Assembly: GCF_000328705.1 (NCBI RefSeq)
Contig: NC_019673.1
Coordinates: 434,001 to 498,000, forward strand
Direction: 5' to 3'
Length of the DNA stretch: 64,000 bases
DNA from: Saccharothrix espanaensis DSM 44229
GTDB lineage: Bacteria > Actinomycetota > Actinomycetes > Mycobacteriales > Pseudonocardiaceae
Shown here one piece after another: positions 54,012 to 62,483 of this stretch. The translations under genes and the position numbers were made by a program. Every line of letters begins with the position of its first letter. Position 1 is the first letter of the stretch. A model generated the notes under the pieces. The model saw nothing but the letters and a program-made list of their open reading frames with translations, searched no databases and was not told the origin of the DNA.

Positions 54012-54046
54012 AGGCCCCGTGTTCCCGGGCGGGGGAACACGAGGCC
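54012..54046 (-). terminator. Hairpin terminator after the sigma-factor operon
   Basis: A stem of about 14 bp with one mismatch (54013-54026 with 54033-54046; arm GGCCCCGTGTTCCC) encloses a 6-nt loop, 40 nt past the stop of the minus-strand gene. Confidence 0.7.
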
Positions 54047-54084
54047 CTGCGGAGATTTCGGTCGGCGCGGTCGGGCGCCGAGGG

Positions 54085-54570
54085 TTACAGCATGATCGTG
54101 GGTGTCACCACCGTGCGGCCGGGCTCACCTCGGGAGTTCACCAGGTGGACCACGATCTGGGTGGTGCCGGTCGGGACGTCGGACAGCACGAAACGACCAC
54201 CGTCGTCCGCCTTGGTGGTGCTCGACTCGTGCTCGGCCACCCGCACCTCGACCGTGTGCTCGCCCGCGGGCACCAGCCAGCCGTCGATCCGGTGCCGGGC
54301 ACCGGACGGGGTGAAGTTGACCATCAGGGTCAGGTTGTCGACCGTGAACGTGATGGTCCCGGGGTTGCCGCCGCGCACCCCGGCGAACGAGCCCGCACGC
54401 TCCCAGCGGGCGACCTCCACGTCCAGGTTCTCCAGCGCCACCGCGAACTGTATCCGCTCGACCAGTCCCACCGGTGGCGCGTCGAGTTCGTACACCAACC
54501 GGTTCAGCTCGGTGAGGACAGCGGTGTCCTCTTGGCCTCTGCGGTCATCGCGCGGGTCGATGTCGTTCAC
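54085..54570 (-). CDS. Uncharacterised partner gene of the sigma factor
   Basis: A 161-residue soluble protein. The N-terminal ~45 residues are helical (DTAVLTELNRLVYELDAPPVGLVERIQFAVAL). The rest is beta-rich with alternating hydrophobic strands (TITFTVDNLTLMVNF; FVLSDVPTGTTQIVVHLV), like a carboxypeptidase-regulatory or Ig-like sandwich. No membrane helix or zinc anti-sigma motif is present. GTG 54570 overlaps the sigma-factor stop (GTGA) and has AAGGAGG upstream, so the two are co-translated. I know of similar pairs in actinomycetes but not their function. Confidence 0.6.
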   Translation of the reverse strand: MNDIDPRDDRRGQEDTAVLTELNRLVYELDAPPVGLVERIQFAVALENLDVEVARWERAGSFAGVRGGNPGTITFTVDNLTLMVNFTPSGARHRIDGWLVPAGEHTVEVRVAEHESSTTKADDGGRFVLSDVPTGTTQIVVHLVNSRGEPGRTVVTPTIML

Positions 54571-55172
54571 CGCGATCCTCCTTCCGCGTCAAGATGTGTG
54601 CGCAGCGTGGTCAGGCAGCGGCCTCTGGTCGGACCGATGCTGCCACGTGGCATGGCCAGTGCTTCCGCGACCGCGCGGTACTCCGCCCGCCCGGCCAGCA
54701 CGGTGAGTCGCAGGAGTTCCTGGCACTTCTGCGACAAACGCCCGAAAGCCCGCCACAACCGGAGGTCCCGGTCGTCTACCAGGGCGGCGTCTTCCGGCAA
54801 CCCGTATTCGCTCTCCAACTGCTCCGCCAACTCGTCGGACAGTGCCGATTCCCGACGTGCGGGGGTCCACGTGCGCTGGGCTTCCCGGCGCGTCGCCACG
54901 ACGAGCCACCCCGCCAGCGCGCGGGGTTCGATCAACCGGTCCAGGTGGCGCAGCAGCGCGAGCCACACCGTCTGCACGACGTCCTCGGCCGTGCTGCGAT
55001 CCAGGCCGTGCCCGCGCGCCACGTGCCACACCAGCGGGGTCAGGTCGGCCACCAGCACGTTCAGCGCCCTGCGGTCGCCGTCGCGCGCGGCGATGACGCA
55101 GGCGGCGTGCCGGTCCGTCCCGTCCAGACCTTCCCACGGTGGGCGCTCACCGGCAGTGCGCAGTTCTCCCAC
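54567..55172 (-). CDS. ECF-like RNA polymerase sigma-70 factor
   Basis: A 201-residue sigma factor with region 2 (ALNVLVADLTPLVWHVARGHGLDRSTAEDVVQTVWLALLRHLDRL, about residues 36-80) and region 4 (LWRAFGRLSQKCQELLRLTVLAGRAEYRAVAEALAMPRGSIGPTRGRCLTTLRTHL, about 137-192). Regions 1.1 and 3 are absent, as in ECF types. GGAGG precedes the GTG. The gene has no classical anti-sigma partner, only the small coupled gene downstream. The 370-bp upstream region likely holds its promoter. Confidence 0.85.
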   Translation of the reverse strand: MGELRTAGERPPWEGLDGTDRHAACVIAARDGDRRALNVLVADLTPLVWHVARGHGLDRSTAEDVVQTVWLALLRHLDRLIEPRALAGWLVVATRREAQRTWTPARRESALSDELAEQLESEYGLPEDAALVDDRDLRLWRAFGRLSQKCQELLRLTVLAGRAEYRAVAEALAMPRGSIGPTRGRCLTTLRTHLDAEGGSR

Positions 55173-55542
55173 GTCGTCACCTCCTCCTCGACATCCCCCA
55201 GCCGTAGCTGATCGTCACACACCCCGCCGCGGCCTGCGGCGGCGGTCCGCGATGCCCCCCTCGCACCGCGGACCGCCACACCTCTTCCTCACCGCGGGCG
55301 GCGGCCGGTCGACACCCCTCGAAGCCGACCGAACACCGCCCTCCTCCCCCGAAGTGGTCAGTGGGACGGCCGTGCGCTTCTGCCGTCGTGCGGGTTGTCC
55401 ACGAGACGCCTCCAGGTGGTCGAAGGTCGGTCATCAGATAAGGAGTGAGTAGTTCTACGGTGGATACACAGCGCGTCGTTAACAGTTCACCGTTAGCGAA
55501 GCCGGCGAGCGTTGTCGCAGGTGGGTGGCACACTTCCGGGTC
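55173..55542. promoter_or_regulatory. Divergent promoter region of the sigma-factor operon and ltrA-like gene
   Basis: About 370 bp. Positions 55435-55500 have low G+C for this DNA (for example CAGATAAGGAGTGAGTAG and CGTTAACAGTTCACCGTTAG, with a GTTA direct repeat) and are the likely promoters. A minus-strand open frame of 118 codons ends just before the sigma gene, but it shows no family features. Confidence 0.4.
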
Positions 55543-56760
55543 ATGTCCTCAGGTCGGGCCCGGGTGGTCCACGAAGGCGCGCGGGTGACACCGCTCGAAC
55601 TGTTCTTCGATCTGGTCTTCGTCTACGCGATCACCCAGGTCACCCAGCTGATGGCCGACGACCCGACGGCGCGGGGCGTGCTGCGCGGGATGCTGCTGCT
55701 GGCGATCCTCTGGTGGTGCTGGTGCTGCTACTCGTGGCTGGGCAACCGGGTGCACGCCGACGACGACGGCGCGCGGGTGGTGCTGTTCGCGGCGATGGCC
55801 GTGATGCTGGTGGCGGCGGTGACCATCCCGGAGGCGTTCGTCGACCTCGCGGGCGGCCTGCCCGGTCCGCTGGTGTTCGCCGCGTGCTACCTGCTGGTCC
55901 GGGTGCTGCACCTGGTGGCGTACTGGCGGTTCTCCGGCGGCGACGCGAGCCTGCGCCGGCAGTTGGCGCTGACCGCCGCGCCGATGGCGGCCGGGACCGC
56001 GATCCTGGTCGGGGCGTCGTTCACCTCCGGCGCGGTGCAGACCGGGCTGTGGGCGCTGGCGCTGGTCGTGGACTACGGCGGCGTGCTGGCGGCCGGGGTG
56101 TCCGGGTGGCGGGTGCAGTCGGCGGTGCACTTCGCCGAGCGGTACTCGCTGATCGTGCTGATCGCGTTGGGCGAGTCGATCGTGGCGGTGGGCCTGGGCG
56201 TGGCGGAGCTGCCGGTGTCGTGGCCGATCATCTACGGGATCGTGTGCGGGCTGGTGATCGCGGCGGCGCTGTGGTGGGCGTACTTCGACGTGGTCGCGCC
56301 GGTCGCGGAGAAGGTGCTGCACGCGGCGACCGGTGCGCGGCGGGCGGCGCTGGCCCGTGACTCGTTCACCTACCTGCACCTGCCGATGATCGCGGGCATC
56401 GTGCTGATGGCGCTGGGGCTGAAGAAGACGATGAACTACCTCGGCGGGGCGGACGGCCACACCCCCGACGAGCACCTGCACGGGGTCGGGCCGTACGCGC
56501 TCTACGGCGGGGTGCTGCTGTACGTGCTCGGGCACATCGGGTTCCGGCTGCGCAACCTGGGCACGGTGAACAAGGTGCGGGTCGTGGTGGCGGTGGTGCT
56601 GGTGGCGTTGACGCCGGTCGCGCTGCTGGTGCCCGCGTGGGCCGCGCTCGGGCTGCTGACGCTGACCTGCGTGGGGTGGATTGCCGTCGAGGTGTGGCGG
56701 TACGGCGGCGCACGCCGTGAGATCCGCGACCACGCCCACACCCCCGACCTCGTCCACTGA
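55543..56760 (+). CDS. Low-temperature-requirement protein A (LtrA)-family membrane protein
   Basis: About 405 residues with roughly ten to twelve membrane helices. LtrA signatures are VTPLELFFDLVFVYAITQVTQLM at the N-terminus, HFAERYSLIVLIALGESIVAVG in the middle, and SFTYLHLPMIAGIVLMALGLKK. The gene was first named for cold growth in Listeria, but the biochemical function remains unknown. I prefer ATG 55543 to GTG 55525; both are in frame. Divergent from the sigma-factor operon. Confidence 0.87.
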   Translation: MSSGRARVVHEGARVTPLELFFDLVFVYAITQVTQLMADDPTARGVLRGMLLLAILWWCWCCYSWLGNRVHADDDGARVVLFAAMAVMLVAAVTIPEAFVDLAGGLPGPLVFAACYLLVRVLHLVAYWRFSGGDASLRRQLALTAAPMAAGTAILVGASFTSGAVQTGLWALALVVDYGGVLAAGVSGWRVQSAVHFAERYSLIVLIALGESIVAVGLGVAELPVSWPIIYGIVCGLVIAAALWWAYFDVVAPVAEKVLHAATGARRAALARDSFTYLHLPMIAGIVLMALGLKKTMNYLGGADGHTPDEHLHGVGPYALYGGVLLYVLGHIGFRLRNLGTVNKVRVVVAVVLVALTPVALLVPAWAALGLLTLTCVGWIAVEVWRYGGARREIRDHAHTPDLVH

Positions 56761-57024
56761 CCCCCGACCCCCGCCTGATCAACGGCCACCGACGAACGGC
56801 CACTGATCAACGGCGGCTGACCCCCGACGGTCGGCGATCGTTCGAAGATTCCGTTGTTCGGGTTGCGCCGGGCCGTTCGAGCGGTGGATCGGCGCACAGG
56901 CCGACGCCCAGCTGTGCCGGGGTGGGCGGGCGTGCGGCGCGGTGGGCGGTGGGTGGTGGCGGTGGGGTCGGCCGGTGGGCGGGCTGAGGTCCGGGCGGCC
57001 CACCTGATGGGTGCCGGCGGCCGT
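56761..57024. other. Intergenic region upstream of cutC
   Basis: About 265 bp. The first 60 bp hold direct repeats of the TGATCAACGGC / CGAACGGCCAC type. The rest is G-rich. No gene is supported. The promoter of the dre-controlled cutC should lie at its right end. Confidence 0.4.
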
Positions 57025-57040
57025 TATGGTCCAGACCATG
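57025..57040. promoter_or_regulatory. dre (DasR site) overlapping the cutC start codon
   Basis: TATGGTCCAGACCATG contains perfect 6-bp arms ATGGTC/GACCAT around CA. The final ATG (57038-57040) is the likely cutC start codon. DasR bound here would cover the translation start and any leaderless transcription start. Confidence 0.85.
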
Positions 57041-57691
57041 CTTGAGGTAATCGCTCTCGACGCGGCCGACGCCGTCGCCGCCCAGGCCGGTGGAGCGCAC
57101 CGGCTCGAACTCGTCACCGACATGGCCGCCGACGGGCTGACCCCGTCCCCGGACCTGCTGCGCAGCGTCCTGGCCGCCACCGACCTGCCGGTCCGCGTGA
57201 TGCTGCGCGACGCGGCGGGCTTCGCGCCCGGCTCGGTGGACGGCCTGCGCCGCGACGCGGCGGCGCTGCGCGAGGCGGGTGCGACGGAGTTCGTGCTCGG
57301 CTTCCTCGACGGCAGCGGCTGGGTCGACCAGGACACCTGCCGCGCCGTGCTGACCGAGCTCGACGGCTGCCGCTGGACCTTCCACCGCGCCCTCGACAAC
57401 TCCGCCGATCCCGAAGCCGCCTGGGGCGTGGTCGCCGGGCTGGGCTGCGACACGGTGCTCGCGTCCGGCTCGCCGCGCGGTGTCGCCGACGGCTTCCCGG
57501 TGCTGGAGCGGCTCGCCGCCCGGCAGGACGAGGTGGCGCTGCTGGTCGGCGGCGGGCTCCAGCAGGACCAGGTGGGGCCGTTGAAGGCGGTCGGGGCCAC
57601 CGGCTTCCACGTCGGGAGCGCGGTTCGACCCGGCGGGTGGGACGCTCCACTGTCCGCCGACGCCGTCCGGACCTGGGCAAATCTGGTCTAG
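57038..57691 (+). CDS. cutC: CutC-family TIM-barrel protein
   Basis: A 217-residue protein labelled copper homeostasis protein CutC by homology. Family features are LEVIALDAADAVAAQAGGAHRLELVTDMAADGLTPS at the N-terminus, VMLRDAAGF, FVLGFLDGSGWVDQ, TFHRALDNSADP and VLASGSPRGVADGFPVL. No clear ribosome-binding site precedes ATG 57038, which lies inside a dre palindrome; an upstream ATG (57026) is in frame. A second dre covers its TAG stop. The setting argues for an amino-sugar role rather than copper. Confidence 0.83.
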   Translation: MLEVIALDAADAVAAQAGGAHRLELVTDMAADGLTPSPDLLRSVLAATDLPVRVMLRDAAGFAPGSVDGLRRDAAALREAGATEFVLGFLDGSGWVDQDTCRAVLTELDGCRWTFHRALDNSADPEAAWGVVAGLGCDTVLASGSPRGVADGFPVLERLAARQDEVALLVGGGLQQDQVGPLKAVGATGFHVGSAVRPGGWDAPLSADAVRTWANLV

Positions 57692-57697
57692 ACCCAT
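57682..57697. promoter_or_regulatory. dre (DasR site) overlapping the cutC stop codon
   Basis: TCTGGTCTAGACCCAT holds the exact core TGGTCTAGACC. The central TAG (57689-57691) is the cutC stop codon. It lies about 85 nt upstream of the binding-protein gene and should control the ABC-GH20 operon. Confidence 0.85.
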
Positions 57698-57780
57698 TGC
57701 CGATTCGGACACTAGCATCTCCGTTGCTTCCCATGAAATGGCCGTTGCATAAGACGCAACACGTGCTGGAGGGGGTTCGG

Positions 57781-59073
57781 ATGATGCGGGTAGCGAAGAG
57801 GTGGGCCGCGGTGGCGGCAGGCCTTGCCGTCACGGTGTTGGCCGGGTGCGCCCCGGTGCAGTCCGGTCCGACGGCGTCGAGTTCAGACCAGCAGACCGGG
57901 CAACTCCGGGTCTGGCTGTTCGACGAGGTCAACCGGGGCCCGAAGGAGGCCGTCGTCAAGGAGGCGGTGACCGAGTTCCAGAACGCCCACCAGGGCGTCA
58001 CGGTCGACGTGCAGTACATCCAGGTCCAGTCGCGCGCCGAGCGCTTCAAGGCCGCGTTCAGCGACCCGAAGAGCGCGCCGGACGTCGCCGAGTTCGGCAA
58101 CACCGACCTCGCGGGCTACGTCGCCGGCGGCGGGTTCGCCGAGATCGACCTCGGCTCGTGGGCCGACTCGAAGGACCTGCTGCCCGCCGTGCTCGACACC
58201 GGCAAGGTGGACGGCAAGGTCTACGGCGTGCCGTGGTACGTCGGCGTCCGCGCCCTGTACTACCGCACCGACGTGTTCAGCGAGCTCGGCCTCAAGCCGC
58301 CGACGAAGCTCGACGAGATCGCGCCGCTGGCCCGGCAGATCCGCGCCGCCAAGCCCGACCTGCTCGGCATCTCCGCCGGCGGCAAGTACACCTACGGCGC
58401 GATGCCGTTCGTGTGGGCCAACGGCGGCGAGATCGCCCGCAAGGACGGCGACAAGTACACCGCCGCCATCGACAGCGCCGACGCCAAGACCGGTCTGCGC
58501 CAGTACACCGAGCTGATCGCCGACGACATCTGCCCGCCGGCCCAGTGCGCCGGCAACGGCGGTGACGCGAGCGTCGAGGCGTTCCGCGCGGGCAAGGCGG
58601 CGATGGTGGTCGGCGGCGACTTCAACCGCAAGTCCGTCGACGCCTCCACGGCCGCCGGCAAGTACGCCGTCGTGCCGCTGCCCGGCAAGACCGCGGGCTC
58701 GGTGGCCCCGGCGTTCGCGGGCGGCAACCTGCTGGGCGTGATGAAGGGTTCCGAGCGCAAGTCGCTGGCCACCCAGTTCCTCCAGCTGCTCGGCGGCAAG
58801 CAGTACCAGCGCAAGATGTTCGACGCGATGGGCAACATGCCGACCTTCGGCGACGTGCAGAACGACGTGGCCAAGGCGAACCCGGCGGTCGAGCCGTTCA
58901 TCAAGACCCTCAACGCGGGCACCAGGTTCGTGCCGGTGACCGCGAAGTGGGCCACGATCGACGCGCAGGCCGTGCTGCCGACCCTCCTTCAGGAGGTCGC
59001 GACCGGCGGCAGTGACCTGGACACCGCCGCGAAGAAGGCCGCCGACGCCATGAATGCGGCGTTCGGTTCATGA
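57781..59073 (+). CDS. Sugar-binding lipoprotein of a second amino-sugar ABC importer
   Basis: A 430-residue family 1 solute-binding protein. The signal peptide ends in the lipobox VLAGC (Cys near residue 23). The mature part starts LRVWLFDEVNRGPKEAVV and includes SAPDVAEFGNTDLAGYVAGGGFAEIDL, similar in layout to DasA. GGAGGGGG precedes ATG 57781. With the downstream permeases and the GH20 gene, and a dre site upstream, the ligand is probably chitobiose or GlcNAc-containing oligosaccharides. Confidence 0.88.
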   Translation: MMRVAKRWAAVAAGLAVTVLAGCAPVQSGPTASSSDQQTGQLRVWLFDEVNRGPKEAVVKEAVTEFQNAHQGVTVDVQYIQVQSRAERFKAAFSDPKSAPDVAEFGNTDLAGYVAGGGFAEIDLGSWADSKDLLPAVLDTGKVDGKVYGVPWYVGVRALYYRTDVFSELGLKPPTKLDEIAPLARQIRAAKPDLLGISAGGKYTYGAMPFVWANGGEIARKDGDKYTAAIDSADAKTGLRQYTELIADDICPPAQCAGNGGDASVEAFRAGKAAMVVGGDFNRKSVDASTAAGKYAVVPLPGKTAGSVAPAFAGGNLLGVMKGSERKSLATQFLQLLGGKQYQRKMFDAMGNMPTFGDVQNDVAKANPAVEPFIKTLNAGTRFVPVTAKWATIDAQAVLPTLLQEVATGGSDLDTAAKKAADAMNAAFGS

Positions 59074-59960
59074 TGCGCGCCCACCGGGGCGACGGGCGGA
59101 TCGCGTTCGCCTACCTCGCCCCGGCGCTCCTCGTGCTGGTCGGGCTGATGGGGTACCCGATCTACCAGCTCGTGCTCATCTCGCTGTTCGACTACGGCCA
59201 GGAGCAGGTCAGCGGCGGCGCGCCGCTGACCTTCCTGGGCCTGGAGAACTACGCCGACCTGCTGTCGGACGCCAAGTTCTGGTCGGTGCTCGGCCAGACG
59301 GTCGGCTTCGCGGCGGTGTGCGTTATCGGGACCCTGCTGGTCGGCGCGGCGCTCGCCGTGCTGGCCACCAGGGTCCGCACCTGGGCCCGGATGACGCTGT
59401 TCCTGGCCGCGCTCGGCGCGTGGGCGACCCCGGCGGTGGCCGGGTCGACCATCTGGCTGTTCCTGTTCGACGCGAACTTCGGCTTCGTCAACGAGGTGCT
59501 CGGCAGCACCGGGTTCTCCTGGACCTACGACAAGTGGCTGGCCTTCGGGCTGGTCGCCGCCCAGGTGATCTGGTGCTCGTTCCCGTTCGTCATGGTGACG
59601 CTCTACGCGGGCATCAAGTCGATCCCGGGCGAGGTGCTGGAGGCCGCCGCGCTGGACGGGGCGTCGGCGTTGCGCACGGCGCGCTCGGTGATCCTGCCGC
59701 TGCTGCGCCCGCTGCTGATCGTCGTGACGATCCAGTCGATCATCTGGGACTTCAAGATCTTCACCCAGGTCTACATCATGACCAGCGGCGGCGGCATCGC
59801 CGGCCGCAACCTGGTGCTCAACGTCTACGCCTACCAACAGGCGTTCGCCGCCTCGGAGTACGGGCTGGGCGCGGGCATCGGCGTGATCACGACCGTGTTG
59901 CTGCTGCTGGTCACGCTCGGCTACCTGCGGGCGCTGAAGAAGTCGGGGGAGTCGCTGTGA
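59070..59960 (+). CDS. Sugar ABC transporter permease (MalF type)
   Basis: A 296-residue CUT1 permease. The first helix is FAYLAPALLVLVGLMGYPIYQLVLISLF, and the EAA loop is GEVLEAAALDGASALRTARSVILP. The ATG overlaps the stop of the binding-protein gene (ATGA). It pairs with the following MalG-type permease. No ATPase gene is present, implying use of a shared MsiK-like ATPase. Confidence 0.9.
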   Translation: MMRAHRGDGRIAFAYLAPALLVLVGLMGYPIYQLVLISLFDYGQEQVSGGAPLTFLGLENYADLLSDAKFWSVLGQTVGFAAVCVIGTLLVGAALAVLATRVRTWARMTLFLAALGAWATPAVAGSTIWLFLFDANFGFVNEVLGSTGFSWTYDKWLAFGLVAAQVIWCSFPFVMVTLYAGIKSIPGEVLEAAALDGASALRTARSVILPLLRPLLIVVTIQSIIWDFKIFTQVYIMTSGGGIAGRNLVLNVYAYQQAFAASEYGLGAGIGVITTVLLLLVTLGYLRALKKSGESL

Positions 59961-60790
59961 AGCGGCGCATCGCCGAGGTCGTCACCGTGCTGATCGCCGG
60001 TGTGGTGGCGTTCCCGCTGTACTGGATGGTCCTGACGGCGATCAAGCCCGAGTCCGAGGTGATCTCCGCGGATCCCCGGCCGTGGACGCTCGCGCCGACG
60101 CTGGACAGCTTCGTGCGCGCGCTGACCGTGCAGAGCTTCGGGCGCTACCTGCTCAACAGCCTCGTGGTGGCGCTGGCGGTGGTGCTGCTCAGCCTGCTCA
60201 TCTCGTTCCTGGCGGCCACCGCGCTGACCCGGTTCCGGTTCCGCAGCCGGACCACGTTGCTGGTGATGCTGCTGGTCGTGCAGATGGTGCCGGTCGAGGC
60301 GCTGACCATCCCGCTGTTCTTCATGATGAAGTCGGTGCGGGACGTGGTGCCGGTGTTCGGCCTCAACCACCTGGGTTCGCTGGTGCTGGTGCACCTGGCG
60401 TTCAGCCTGCCGTTCGCGATCTGGATGCTGCGCGGGTTCGTGGCCGCGGTGCCGGTGGAGCTGGAGGAGGCCGCGACCCTCGACGGCGCGTCCCGCTTCC
60501 GGTTCCTCTGGCAGGTGCTGTTCCCGCTGGTGGCGCCGGGTCTGGTGGCGACCAGCGTGCTGTCGTTCATCCACGCGTGGAACGACTTCCTGTTCGCCAA
60601 GACGTTCATCATCTCGGCGGCGGAGAACCAGACGCTGCCCCTGGCGTTGCAGGTCTTCATCAAGCCGGACCAGAACGACTGGGGCGCGATCATGGCCGGG
60701 TCGACGTTGATGACGATCCCGGTGCTGATCTTCTTCATTGTGGTGCAGCGACGACTGGTCGCGGGACTGGCAGGAGCGGTGAAGTCGTGA
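59957..60790 (+). CDS. Sugar ABC transporter permease (MalG type)
   Basis: A 277-residue CUT1 permease. The first helix is VVTVLIAGVVAFPLYWMVLTAI, and the EAA loop is VELEEAATLDGASRFRFLWQVLFP. The C-terminus QRRLVAGLAGAVKS resembles that of DasC. GTG 59957 overlaps the preceding stop (GTGA), with GGGGGAG upstream. The same kind of overlap joins it to the GH20 gene. Confidence 0.9.
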   Translation: MKRRIAEVVTVLIAGVVAFPLYWMVLTAIKPESEVISADPRPWTLAPTLDSFVRALTVQSFGRYLLNSLVVALAVVLLSLLISFLAATALTRFRFRSRTTLLVMLLVVQMVPVEALTIPLFFMMKSVRDVVPVFGLNHLGSLVLVHLAFSLPFAIWMLRGFVAAVPVELEEAATLDGASRFRFLWQVLFPLVAPGLVATSVLSFIHAWNDFLFAKTFIISAAENQTLPLALQVFIKPDQNDWGAIMAGSTLMTIPVLIFFIVVQRRLVAGLAGAVKS

Positions 60791-62142
60791 TTCTTCCTCG
60801 ACCGGTGTCCTTCACGCCCGGCGAAGGCGACGTCGTCTGGGACGGCTCGATCGAGAGCCGGCTCACGCTCGACGGGCCGTCCGGCGCGTACCGGCTGGTG
60901 GTCGGGCCGGGCGTGGTGGTCGAAGCGGCCGACGAGGCCGGGCTGTTCTACGCGCGCCAGACCCTCAGGCAGTTGGCGGGACCGGATTCCTTCCGCGCCG
61001 CGCCGATCTCGCGGGAGCCCGTGCGGCTGCCGGTGTGCGTGGTCGAGGACGAGCCCCGGTTCGCGTGGCGCGGCGTGATGCTCGACGTGGCGCGGCACTT
61101 CCTGCCCAAGCACGACCTGCTGCGGTACGTGGACCTCATGGCCGTGCACAAGCTGAACGTGCTGCACCTGCACCTCACCGACGACCAGGGCTGGCGCTTC
61201 GAGTGCAAGAAGTTCCCGCTGCTGCACGAGGTCGGCGGCTGGCGACCGTCCTCGCGGTACGGGGACCGGCGCAGCGGCGGCCAGACCGGCCGGCCGCACG
61301 GCGGCTACTACACGCAGGACGACCTGCGCGAGGTGGTGGCGTACGCGGCACAGCGGCACATCACCGTCGTGCCCGAGATCGACGTGCCCGGCCACAGCCA
61401 GGCGGCGATCGCGGCCTACCCGGAACTCGGCGTCACGCCCGGCGGGGTGTGGACCGACTGGGGCGTGAACCCCAACGCGCTCAAGGCCGACGAGGCCACG
61501 GTGGACTTCTACCGGCAGGTGTTCGACGAGCTGCTGGACGTGTTCCCGAGCGAGGTCATCGGGCTGGGCGGCGACGAGGCCGAGGGCGGCGACGGGCGGT
61601 TCGTCCGGCGCATCGCGCAGCACCTGGTCCAGCGCGGCCGCCGGCCGCACGGCTGGGACGAGGTCCTGGACGTCGGTCCGCTGCCCACCACGACGGTCGT
61701 CGCGTCGTGGCGGGGCGAGGAGGCCGGGCTCACGGCGCTGGACCGGGGCCACGACGTGGTCATGTGCCCCGAGGCGCACGTCTACCTGGACTACCGCCAG
61801 GGCGCCGGCGAGGACGAGCCCATCCCGGTCGGCACCCTGCTGACCTGGGAGGACGTCTACGCCTACGAGCCCGCGGCGGCCGACCGGGTGCTCGGCGCAC
61901 AGACGAACGTGTGGACCGAGCACCTCGACTCCCCGCGGCGCGTCGACTACGCCGTCTTCCCCCGGTTGTGCGCGTTCGCCGAGGTGGTGTGGAGCACCCC
62001 GGCCCGTGACGTCGAGGAGTTCCGGGCCAGGCTCGCCGGGCACCACCTGCCGAGGCTGGACGCGCTGGGCGTCGAGTACCGCCCGCTGACCGGTCCGAAG
62101 CCGTGGCAGACGCTGCCCGGCGTCCCCGGCTTCCCCCGGTGA
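60787..62142 (+). CDS. Beta-N-acetylhexosaminidase, GH20
   Basis: A 451-residue enzyme that hydrolyses terminal GlcNAc by substrate-assisted catalysis. An N-terminal GH20b-like domain (to about residue 88) precedes the TIM barrel. Signatures are RGVMLDVARHFLPKHDLLRYVDLMA, HKLNVLHLHLTDDQGWRFE, EIDVPGHSQAAIAAYPEL, and the catalytic pair Asp263-Glu264 in GLGGDEAEGG. No signal peptide, so it acts inside the cell on imported oligosaccharides. GTG 60787 overlaps the permease stop. Last gene of the dre-controlled operon. Confidence 0.93.
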   Translation: MILPRPVSFTPGEGDVVWDGSIESRLTLDGPSGAYRLVVGPGVVVEAADEAGLFYARQTLRQLAGPDSFRAAPISREPVRLPVCVVEDEPRFAWRGVMLDVARHFLPKHDLLRYVDLMAVHKLNVLHLHLTDDQGWRFECKKFPLLHEVGGWRPSSRYGDRRSGGQTGRPHGGYYTQDDLREVVAYAAQRHITVVPEIDVPGHSQAAIAAYPELGVTPGGVWTDWGVNPNALKADEATVDFYRQVFDELLDVFPSEVIGLGGDEAEGGDGRFVRRIAQHLVQRGRRPHGWDEVLDVGPLPTTTVVASWRGEEAGLTALDRGHDVVMCPEAHVYLDYRQGAGEDEPIPVGTLLTWEDVYAYEPAAADRVLGAQTNVWTEHLDSPRRVDYAVFPRLCAFAEVVWSTPARDVEEFRARLAGHHLPRLDALGVEYRPLTGPKPWQTLPGVPGFPR

Positions 62143-62146
62143 CGGG

Positions 62147-62368
62147 TCAGTCCTTCTCGGGCACCAGGATCCAGGCGGCGAGGTAGAGGACGGCGCCGGC
62201 GCCGAACCCGAACAGGGTCGCGGCGACCAGCAGGATGCGCAGGATGGCGGCGTCCACGCCGACCATCTCGGCGACGCCGCCGCAGACCCCGGCGACCATC
62301 CGGTCGTCCCGGCTCCGGCGGAGCTTCTTGACCTTGGCGGTGGCTTCGGTGATCGCGTCGTTCGTCAT
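62147..62368 (-). CDS. PspC-domain small membrane protein
   Basis: A 73-residue protein. The PspC core is LRRSRDDRMVAGVCGGVAEMVGVDAAILRILLVAATLF (about residues 16-53), followed by a membrane helix and the typical ending LAAWILVPEKD. PspC proteins act in envelope-stress responses, often with toxin-antitoxin-like or sensor partners; none is adjacent here. It converges with the GH20 gene with a 4-bp gap. Confidence 0.88.
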   Translation of the reverse strand: MTNDAITEATAKVKKLRRSRDDRMVAGVCGGVAEMVGVDAAILRILLVAATLFGFGAGAVLYLAAWILVPEKD

Positions 62369-62483
62369 GGCTCAATAGTGCTGGTCAACGGGTCGTGGCA
62401 CATCGGGGACGGACCCTGAACTCGCCCTCAGGGGTGAGCCGGAGCCGTCCCCGATCCCGGTGGAGGGGGTTACTGTCGGGGCG

